From JANWHF01 sp036276235 (lineage in GTDB: Bacteria; Planctomycetota; Phycisphaerae; Tepidisphaerales; Tepidisphaeraceae): 20,210 bases of DNA. Positions 14,346 through 20,210 of this stretch are shown here, piece by piece. Under the pieces are notes generated by a model. The model did no database searches, was not told the origin of the DNA, and saw nothing but the letters and a program-made list of their open reading frames with translations. Positions within the stretch are counted from its first letter, which is position 1. Every line of letters starts with the position of its first letter. Both the position numbers and the translations under genes were made by a program. The DNA is taken from positions 1-20,210 of the forward strand of contig DATBDZ010000331.1 in NCBI GenBank assembly GCA_036276235.1, given 5' to 3'.

Positions 14346-17198
14346 TCATTTGGCCTGAAACAACTGACTTTGCACGAGCTCTTCGATCATCGTTCGCACG
14401 CCATATTGACTCGGTTTTGCGCGAGCGAGCACACTTTCAATTTCATCCCGATCGGAAAATCGAAACGGCGCACCGGTGGCGAAGACTGAAAGCTGCCGCA
14501 CGAGATTTCGCGCGATCGTCAGGTCATTCGTCACCAACAGCTTCTTGAGCTCGCGCACATCCTTGAACGGGCGTCCATCGGGAAGCTCTCCGGCTGAATC
14601 CGCGGGCAGACCCCAATGAAATTCCAGCTTCTGCCCGTTCATGCCATACCCTTTGACCGGCGGCACATCCTCGGAAACCGCGCGATAGCGCTCGCGGTAA
14701 GCGCCCATCACATCAAAGCTCTCCAGGGCAAACCCGGATGGATCGATCACGTTGTGACACGTCGCGCAGGTCTTATCGGCACGATGTTTTTCGAGCTGCT
14801 GGCGAATCGTTACCGCACCGCGGATATCCGGCTCGACCGCCTTCACAGTCGGCGGCGGCGGTGGGGTTTCGATGCCCAGAATCCGCTCGGTGATCCAGTG
14901 CCCGCGAATGACCGGAGACGTGGTTGTTCCGTTGGCGGTCACTTTGAGCACCGCGGCTTGTGTCATCAGGCCGCCGCGGAGGGTTCCGGGCGGCAACGTG
15001 ACTTTTCGCATCGTCGCGCCCCAAACGCCCGGGATGCGGTAATGATCGGCGAGGCGCTCGTTGAGAAACGTGAAATCGGAATCCACCACGTTTCGCGCCG
15101 GCAGATCGGCGCGGACCAACTCGTTAAAGAAGAGCCGCGTTTCCTCGACGGCGGCAAGCTTCAGCGGATCATCCAGCTCGTAATCGTTGTAGATCGTCGA
15201 TGACGGCGAAGTATCATCGATCTTGCGAAGGTCGAGCCAGTAATCGGTGAAGGCATCGACAAAGCGGCGCGATCGCGGGTCATCGAGCAGCCGGCGCGTT
15301 TGGGCACGCAGCACCTGCGGATCGTGCAACTGGCCGCGCGTGGCAAGATCCCGCAACGTGGCGTCCGGCGTCGCGTTCCAGAGGAACAGCGACAATCGCA
15401 TCGCCAGTGCCATGTCATCGAGCTTGCCCGGTTTTTCCTCAATGAACACAAAGCGCGGCGAAGCCAGGACGCCTGAGTAAGCGGCAAGCATCGACTTGGC
15501 AAACCCGTACCCCTTGGCAAATTGATCGTCAAACAGCGCAGAAAATCGCCGCACGTCCGACTCATCGACAGGCTGCCGATAGACGACGCTCATGAAATTC
15601 CGCAGCAGGCGCGGGGCGTCTTCCTTGGGATTGACGGAATCAACTTCAACGAGCGCGGTGGGCTCGCTCGCGCCGGCGCCGGCGCCGCCGCGCCCGAACC
15701 CGCGAGCGCCTCCGCGTCCGCCGAAACCGCGCCCGCGTCCACCGCCGCCGATGCCGGGAACGCCGTCAAGCGAAACGCCGGGGCCTTTGGCGGTCAGTCG
15801 TCGAAGCGGCAAATCACGAAAGAGTAGCTGATATCCGCGGGAGTAGTCGTCGTCGTATAATGGCCCTTCGACCTGTATCCACTGGACGGCGTAGCCGGGC
15901 ATGCCATCTTCGGTCGCCAGAGGATTGACGTATTGCTCGTCGGTGCCGTTGACGCGTGTGCGAAAGAGGCGCATCGCGTCGGTCTGCACGCCTTCTCCGG
16001 CGACGAGCGTCACATCCACATCGCAGACGGAGGGCTGCGGCGAAAAGTCCGCCGCGCCGATCGGACGTGTCTGCCCGTTGCCGCTGGCGTAGAAACCGAT
16101 CGGCTCGTTGTTGCGGCCGGGCCACACTTCATCCAGCTCCGGCCGATGCCACAGCGGCACATAGTAAACCGGCGCCTTCTGCGCGCCCTGTCCTTCGTAG
16201 AACCATCGACCGATCCCGCCGCCGCCGACCCAGATCGTGTAGCCGGCCAGCTTGATGTGATAGCGCCCGGTGGCCGGCGCGCGAAAACTCCAACTGTATC
16301 GGCCGGAATCACTGAAAATGCTGGCGACTTTGCCAATCGCCTCGCGCTCGCGCGTCTCCGGATTGGACAATGGCGCGCGTCCCAGGCGTACATCCTGCTG
16401 CGCATGCGAATCCAAAACTGGAAACGCCAATCGATCCGGCAGCGTTCCATTTTCCGCCGGCCGAAAACGCGACAGCGACCCCTCATCGCGCGCATACAAC
16501 TTCACGATTGTCTTCGGCGGCTGGGTGAGTTTTTGGCTGATCGCCTGCCGCATCGCAAAGTCCGCCGCCGAGATGAACCGCTGCATCGTGAGGTACGACA
16601 CATCCAGTGCCTCGGCGCTCTTATTGAAGCGATACGCCTCCCCATCCTGCGGCAACTGGTTGGCGATCTGCGCCATCGGAATACCCAGCAGATCGCGCAG
16701 CGAATCCTCAAACTCAAAGCGGTTCATCCGCCGCTGAATCGCGCGGCCTTCGCCGGCCATCTGGCGGTTTTCCGATGCAAGAAATGTCTGGGCCAGATTC
16801 GTGACAAACGCTTTGCGCTTCGCCGGGTCCGGCTGCTTGGCATCCTCCGGCGGCATTTCCCCGGCAGCGGCGCGATCGTGGACTTTCACCCACAATGCAA
16901 AGTTGCCGCGATCTTCCGGGTCATAAGCCAACGTCGTCAGATCCAGCCGCCCGACTTTCTTCTCGCTGTTGTGGCAGCGGGCGCAGCTCTCCGTGATGAA
17001 CGTGCGCGCGGCCTGCGGGACCGCTTCAGCAGCAGGCTTGGCTACATCGGTGCTAACCGGCGCCGCTTTGTCATCAGCTGCGCGCGCCGGCGAACTGCTG
17101 CCCGCGACGAGGGCCAGCCAAATTGCCCCGATTAGAAGGCCAAGCGTCGTGGCAAATATCACCTTAAACGACATTATATATGTGCGGCGATGGTTCAT
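14346..17198 (-). CDS. DUF1592/DUF1588-type planctomycete cytochrome c-like protein
   Basis: Large exported heme protein of the planctomycete-specific family carrying DUF1587, DUF1592, DUF1588, DUF1585 and DUF1595 segments; its substrate is unknown. It has 950 residues from the ATG at 17198, which has GGAG 8 nt upstream; an upstream TTG frame to 17285 is not supported. A signal peptide/anchor covers about 1-40. The first heme motif, SCARCH, is at 71-76, followed by a cytochrome-like region with EMPPEDAKQPDP. A middle beta-domain (FRAPATGRYHIKLAGY) leads to a Gly/Arg-rich insert at about 481-512. LSLFLWNATPDATL marks the DUF1592 core. The second CxxCH, CATCHNVIDPSGFALE (811-826), belongs to DUF1588. 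Together with the downstream DUF1552 gene it forms a familiar pair proposed to act in periplasmic electron transfer. Confidence 0.9.
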   Translation of the reverse strand: MNHRRTYIMSFKVIFATTLGLLIGAIWLALVAGSSSPARAADDKAAPVSTDVAKPAAEAVPQAARTFITESCARCHNSEKKVGRLDLTTLAYDPEDRGNFALWVKVHDRAAAGEMPPEDAKQPDPAKRKAFVTNLAQTFLASENRQMAGEGRAIQRRMNRFEFEDSLRDLLGIPMAQIANQLPQDGEAYRFNKSAEALDVSYLTMQRFISAADFAMRQAISQKLTQPPKTIVKLYARDEGSLSRFRPAENGTLPDRLAFPVLDSHAQQDVRLGRAPLSNPETREREAIGKVASIFSDSGRYSWSFRAPATGRYHIKLAGYTIWVGGGGIGRWFYEGQGAQKAPVYYVPLWHRPELDEVWPGRNNEPIGFYASGNGQTRPIGAADFSPQPSVCDVDVTLVAGEGVQTDAMRLFRTRVNGTDEQYVNPLATEDGMPGYAVQWIQVEGPLYDDDYSRGYQLLFRDLPLRRLTAKGPGVSLDGVPGIGGGGRGRGFGGRGGARGFGRGGAGAGASEPTALVEVDSVNPKEDAPRLLRNFMSVVYRQPVDESDVRRFSALFDDQFAKGYGFAKSMLAAYSGVLASPRFVFIEEKPGKLDDMALAMRLSLFLWNATPDATLRDLATRGQLHDPQVLRAQTRRLLDDPRSRRFVDAFTDYWLDLRKIDDTSPSSTIYNDYELDDPLKLAAVEETRLFFNELVRADLPARNVVDSDFTFLNERLADHYRIPGVWGATMRKVTLPPGTLRGGLMTQAAVLKVTANGTTTSPVIRGHWITERILGIETPPPPPTVKAVEPDIRGAVTIRQQLEKHRADKTCATCHNVIDPSGFALESFDVMGAYRERYRAVSEDVPPVKGYGMNGQKLEFHWGLPADSAGELPDGRPFKDVRELKKLLVTNDLTIARNLVRQLSVFATGAPFRFSDRDEIESVLARAKPSQYGVRTMIEELVQSQLFQAK

Positions 17199-17670
17199 CG
17201 TGGGTGCTCCGACTGTACCTTGCCGATTGCAGAGAAACATGCCGTTTTTTGCCTGCGGATGTGGATTCTTGTCCGCTACGGACAAGCCACATGGACTTGC
17301 GCGCCGATCAACTTACGCCGGCGCCACTTCGCTTTGCAACAAAGCGCCGGGCACAGTGTTGAAGATATACGCCGCCCGACGGCAAACGATCGATTTTCAG
17401 AGGGGAATCTAAATGTTGCGCAGAATTCAGGTGGGCTTTGTAACGACTGGTATCACCGCGTGATCAGCTACTCGGAATCGCAATGGACTATTTATCGTCC
17501 ACCACTCGGCGCACGGAAAATCCGGGCCCTCGCTTTCAGCTCGTTCCCGGCGTGGCGAAAGGGATTGTCTGTTGTGAGTTATTGGTCGGGGGTTGTAGGT
17601 GGTGGGTTGTCAGATCGGCCGCTGTCTCCGTCTGCAACTGACAACTAACTACTAGCAACTAACAACTTAT
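17199..17670. other. Gene-free stretch upstream of the DUF1592 cytochrome gene
   Basis: No convincing gene is seen. A hairpin lies at 17261-17290, 63 nt upstream of the cytochrome start: GTGG-ATT-CTTGTCCG-CTA-CGGACAAG-CCAC, a 12-bp stem with a 3-nt bulge. It would lie in the leader or promoter of that gene. A 16-codon frame at 17413-17463 has AGGGG upstream but no supporting context. The end of the stretch (17570-17668) holds a degenerate inverted repeat. Confidence 0.6.
17570..17668. repeat. Degenerate G/T-rich versus A/C-rich inverted repeat next to the DUF3179-like stop
   Basis: A left segment rich in GTTGT and GGT units (17570-17613) faces a right segment made of AACTA/CAACT units (17638-17668). 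Pairing is perfect only at GTTGTCAG (17606-17613) against CTGACAAC (17638-17645); farther out it is imperfect. The right end lies 2 bp from the stop of the DUF3179-like gene. It looks like a decayed or independently diverged member of the hairpin class. Confidence 0.6.
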
Positions 17671-18978
17671 TCATCCTCGTCCGCGCGGCGTGCCGCGAGT
17701 CGGCGGGGTTGTTGTTCCTCGTCGCGAGCGAGATCTTCCGCGCGTTGGCGGGTCGCGCGGGTTTTCTTCATCGATCGACTCTGAAGGCAGCGTTGCCGGC
17801 GGCGTTTCCAGCTGTAAATCCGGATACCAGAACTTCATCACGCCCCAATACAGATTGTCATCGACTGCCACCGGGTCAAGTTTTTTGCCTTTCAAATCCT
17901 TCAGGCCATCGACCCATCGGCCGGCGGCATCCCAGCCGGAGTTGGTATCGACATCGACGAAGCGCGCCGTCGGGTGGCGTTGCGGGTTGGTGTTGGAAAC
18001 AAATCGCGGAAGCAACTCGGCAGTGATGCGCCGAGCGAATCCGCGAATAGGTTGGCCGGGGACCTCGCGATAGATAAAGATCGGCTGATTGTCGGCACGC
18101 AGGTTGATCGGGCGCGAGCCGACATGGTCGGATTCGATCGCGGACGGCTGCGTTGTGCCGACCATCGCGATCCGCATGCTCGCCGGATGGTCCAGCTTCA
18201 TCGGCGGCAAGACGCAGGTTGGCGTCAGCGGCGTCGCCGCCGCCTCGCTGGATTTTCCGTTGGGCGGGAGCTGCATCACCTTCGTGTCCGGATGTAAGCC
18301 GCGCCATTGGCCCCACGGCATCGTTTGCGTCGCGACCGCCAACGCAAACGTCGCCGGCTTTTGATTCGTGATTGTTTGCCCGCGAAGGCCGTTGATGAAT
18401 TGGCCGAGCCGGCCGTCGTAGACCAGCAACGCATTGCCGGGAGTGCCGACAATTTCCAAATCGTGTGCCCGCAAATCGTGGCGAACGGTGAATGCGGTCG
18501 CGCGATTCGCGTACGCCGACCAGAGCAGGATGATCCGCTTCTGATGATCGGCGGTGATGACGACGGGGTCGTAAAAGAGAATCGAATAGGGATAGGCAAA
18601 GCTGGCATCGTCAAACGTCAGGCCGACAACATAATCATCATCGCGGAGCGACCTCGCGTCGGCAGCCGCGATGAACGGAGGATTGTCGGCGACGCTCATC
18701 TCCCCCGCCGCCGGCCCCAGGGCAAACCGATGAGCAAACAGCGCCAGCACCGGCGCCAGCCCAAGCAGCCACCACACGCGTTTGCGGCCGGAGACGCTCA
18801 GCCCCAGAAGCCCGATTGACGCCGCCAGTGAAAGCACGACCAGCGGCCACTGGAATTTCCGGGAATCGACGATGATCTGCAGCCCATGTGAGAACTGCAT
18901 CCAGCGCGTGTCGGTCCCGTAGGCCACCGCAAACCCACACGACACCGCAACCATGATCAGCCCAAGCGGAACCAGCAC
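17671..18978 (-). CDS. DUF3179-like membrane-anchored protein
   Basis: Function unknown. From the GTG at 18978 it has 435 residues. Three hydrophobic segments (about 2-20, 44-62 and 69-86) precede an exported domain. That domain resembles DUF3179: DDDYVVGLTFDDASFAYPYSI (113-133), NALLVYDGRLGQFINGLRG (182-200), and PWGQWRGLHPDTKV (221-234). The cysteine-containing CPLC-type motif expected after the second strand is absent; the aligned place reads LLWSAYANR (151-159). The C-terminus (about 400-435) is rich in Arg, Pro, Thr and Gly. No ribosome site precedes the GTG. The frame stays open upstream through the heptamer inverted repeat without an ATG, GTG or TTG, so the true 5' end may be missing or disturbed. 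An ATG at 18954 is another option. Confidence 0.72.
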   Translation of the reverse strand: MLVPLGLIMVAVSCGFAVAYGTDTRWMQFSHGLQIIVDSRKFQWPLVVLSLAASIGLLGLSVSGRKRVWWLLGLAPVLALFAHRFALGPAAGEMSVADNPPFIAAADARSLRDDDYVVGLTFDDASFAYPYSILFYDPVVITADHQKRIILLWSAYANRATAFTVRHDLRAHDLEIVGTPGNALLVYDGRLGQFINGLRGQTITNQKPATFALAVATQTMPWGQWRGLHPDTKVMQLPPNGKSSEAAATPLTPTCVLPPMKLDHPASMRIAMVGTTQPSAIESDHVGSRPINLRADNQPIFIYREVPGQPIRGFARRITAELLPRFVSNTNPQRHPTARFVDVDTNSGWDAAGRWVDGLKDLKGKKLDPVAVDDNLYWGVMKFWYPDLQLETPPATLPSESIDEENPRDPPTRGRSRSRRGTTTPPTRGTPRGRG

Positions 18979-19027
18979 AGGGTTAAAGAATACCGGTCGG
19001 ATCGCTCGAACGCGAGAGGTGGTCGGG

Positions 19028-19198
19028 CGTAATGCGTGATGCGTAATACGTAATGCGTGATGCGAACCTGATGCGTGATGCGTAATTCGTAATGCGTAAT
19101 ATTTGCGAAGCCGCGTCTTTTTTACGCATTACGCATCACGCATTACGCATCAGGTTCGCATTACGCATCACGCATTACGAATTACGCATCACGAATTA
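19028..19198. repeat. Inverted repeat built from degenerate CGTRATN heptamers
   Basis: The left arm (19028-19101) is five heptamers of CGTAATG/CGTGATG type, an 11-nt variant CGAACCTGATG, then four more heptamers. The right arm (19122-19198) is the reverse-complement pattern (ACGCATT/ACGCATC units) and contains the matching variant CAGGTTCG. The arms differ by about one unit and some substitutions. The spacer (19102-19121) contains a T-run. The element fills most of the divergent gap (18979-19208) between the DUF3179-like gene and the ABC ATPase, where both promoters should lie. Confidence 0.88.
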
Positions 19199-19208
19199 AC
19201 AAACCCCC

Positions 19209-19943
19209 ATGCCCCTCGTCGCATCAGTCCAAAATCTGTCCAAAATCTATCGCAAGCCGGGCACGCAGATCGAAGTGGCGGCTCTGCGGACGATCAATCT
19301 CGATTTCCAGGAGGGCGAATACACCGCCATCATGGGGGCGAGCGGCTCTGGTAAGAGCACGCTGATGAACATCCTCGGGTGCCTCGATAAGCCGACCGGC
19401 GGCAGCTACATCCTCGGCGGCGACGACATCAGCCAGATGGAAGACGATCTGCTCAGCGAAATCCGCAGCCGACGCATCGGATTTATTTTCCAGAATTTCA
19501 ATCTGATCCAGCAGCTCACGGTTTTGGAAAACCTGGAAGTGCCGATGTTTTACCTGGGGATTCCGCCGCACCAGCGCCGCCTGCGGGCGATGGAGATCGC
19601 CGAGCGCGTTGGCCTGAGCCAGCGGCTGGATCATCGCCCGATGCAGCTATCCGGCGGCCAACAGCAGCGCGTCTGCATTGCCCGGGCGCTGGTGAACGAT
19701 CCGCTGATCGTACTAGCCGACGAGCCCACCGGCGCTCTGGACAGCAAGACCGGCCAGCAGATTCTCACCTTATTCGACGAGTTGGTCGCCAGCGGGCGAA
19801 CAATCATGATGGTGACGCACGATCCGACGGTGGCACACCGCTGCCATCGCGTGATTCAATTGCACGATGGATCCGTCGTGCGGGATGAGCACAACGCCAG
19901 ACATCCCGTCATCGCCGAAGGCGGACAGTTGTCGCCGGTCTAA
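19209..19943 (+). CDS. ABC transporter ATP-binding protein, MacB/LolD-type
   Basis: Cytoplasmic ATPase subunit of a MacB/LolCDE-type ABC system, which typically drives lipoprotein release, peptide or macrolide export, or mechanotransmission. It has 244 residues and a complete nucleotide-binding domain: Walker A GASGSGKST (43-51), Q-loop Q95 in IFQNFNLI, signature LSGGQ (147-151), Walker B LIVLADE (166-172) followed by PTGALD, and the switch H204 in MVTHD. EVPMFYLGIP after the Q-loop is typical of this subfamily. It is the only plus-strand gene. No permease follows within the 267 bp left in the window, so its partner lies beyond the edge or elsewhere. The ATG has no clear Shine-Dalgarno sequence and begins 11 nt after the heptamer repeat. 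Confidence 0.93.
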   Translation: MPLVASVQNLSKIYRKPGTQIEVAALRTINLDFQEGEYTAIMGASGSGKSTLMNILGCLDKPTGGSYILGGDDISQMEDDLLSEIRSRRIGFIFQNFNLIQQLTVLENLEVPMFYLGIPPHQRRLRAMEIAERVGLSQRLDHRPMQLSGGQQQRVCIARALVNDPLIVLADEPTGALDSKTGQQILTLFDELVASGRTIMMVTHDPTVAHRCHRVIQLHDGSVVRDEHNARHPVIAEGGQLSPV

Positions 19944-19995
19944 ACGGTCCAGCGCAGTTTGAAGTGCGTTCGGCAAAAGCGCGAGCGCAAAGAGA

Positions 19996-20070
19996 TGTCA
20001 TGCTGAGGTACTCGCAAGCTCTGGCTGCCTTCGCGAAATGGCCAGAGCTTGCGAGTACCTCAGCATGACA
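19996..20070. repeat. Family A inverted repeat (30-bp perfect arms)
   Basis: The arms 19996-20025 and 20041-20070 are perfectly complementary over 30 bp with a 15-nt spacer. It begins TGTCATGCTGAGGTACTC, as does the copy at 11583, and ends with the exact complement. It lies 53 bp after the ABC ATPase stop codon. No U-run follows directly; GTTTTACGC comes after the right arm. Confidence 0.92.
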
Positions 20071-20101
20071 GTTTTACGCAATCGCCGGCGAATTAGCTAT
20101 G

Positions 20102-20155
20102 GGGTGGGTGTACTCGCCCACCACGCGCGGAAGGCGGTGGGCGAGTACACCTACA
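20102..20155. repeat. Family B inverted repeat
   Basis: A perfect 16-bp core, 20107-20122 against 20136-20151, surrounds a 13-nt spacer, with weaker pairing outside. The left arm 20102-20123 matches the reverse complement of 11877-11898 at all 22 positions, so it belongs to the family of 11846-11898. Confidence 0.85.
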
Positions 20156-20167
20156 GGATTCTCCAAT

Positions 20168-20210
20168 ACAAAACGCCACGGGCATGCTGTCGCAAGCCCA
20201 TGCCACCCAA
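20168..20210. repeat. Left arm of a family C inverted repeat, cut by the window end
   Basis: Positions 20173-20208 match the left arm of the element at 11679-11714 with about two substitutions. The complementary right arm is expected within roughly 20-30 nt past the window end. The remaining gene-free sequence after the ABC gene (19944-19995, 20071-20101) shows nothing else. Confidence 0.75.

Noticed and set aside
17199..17285. TTG start at 17285 for the DUF1592 protein
   Set aside because: It would put about 29 polar residues before the signal peptide. The ATG at 17198 has GGAG at good spacing.
17413..17463. 16-codon plus-strand frame with AGGGG upstream
   Set aside because: Too short, with no downstream plus-strand gene for more than 1.7 kb; a leader-peptide role has no support.
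19028..19198. Possible CRISPR array
   Set aside because: The units are 7 nt, contiguous and degenerate, with no spacers between them, and they are mirrored in the second arm. No cas gene is present.
19103..19354. Plus-strand reading frame with RITHHALRITHH-type repeats overlapping the ABC ATPase start
   Set aside because: It is simply the heptamer inverted repeat translated and then an out-of-frame run into the ABC gene. Such peptides are products of this repeat type, not a protein family.
19996..20070. MITE or IS remnant with target-site duplication
   Set aside because: No matching direct repeat is visible at the element's edges (AGAGA before, GTTTT after), and no transposase fragment is nearby.

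Overview
The window looks like chromosomal DNA of a soil or freshwater planctomycete, most likely class Phycisphaerae (Tepidisphaerales-like). Three things suggest this: the paired DUF1592-type cytochrome protein and Tat-exported DUF1552 protein typical of the phylum, many secreted polysaccharide-trimming enzymes, and Ala/Pro/Thr linkers (APTTAPT type) just after several signal peptides. The lineage call is inferred from protein style, not from a marker gene. Ten of the eleven genes read on the minus strand.

Minus-strand layout, in transcription order. (1) A DUF3179-like membrane protein (18978 to 17671). (2) A DUF1592-family cytochrome (17198 to 14346), then a DUF1552 protein (14117 to 12777). 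(3) A small secreted protein of unknown function (12544 to 11927). (4) A CE1/esterase-D-like secreted esterase (11489 to 10545). (5) A carbohydrate unit: GH95 alpha-L-fucosidase/galactosidase, CE7-like acetyl esterase, GH43 arabinofuranosidase/xylosidase with a C-terminal beta-trefoil, then araB, araA and araD (10186 to 93). The only plus-strand gene is a MacB/LolD-type ABC ATPase (19209 to 19943).

The carbohydrate unit makes biochemical sense. Exported enzymes would remove acetyl, L-arabinosyl and L-fucosyl/L-galactosyl groups from hemicellulose or pectin side chains, and AraB/AraA/AraD would convert the released L-arabinose to D-xylulose 5-phosphate. No arabinose transporter or regulator lies in the window. 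A sigma70-like promoter sits between GH43 and araB, so araBAD may also be transcribed alone.

The most unusual content is between the genes. Every gap of about 100 bp or more holds one or more inverted-repeat elements. They belong to several sequence families but share one layout: two long complementary arms around a short spacer. Arms reach 30 bp perfect (19996-20070), 35/38 with quadruplex-forming G-tracts (14185-14290), or are built from a degenerate heptamer (19028-19198). Families recur within the window, and two family members with different arm sequences each stay self-complementary. The tight gene junctions (araB-araA, araA-araD, CE7-GH43) have none. No transposase or RAYT-like gene is present to explain them.
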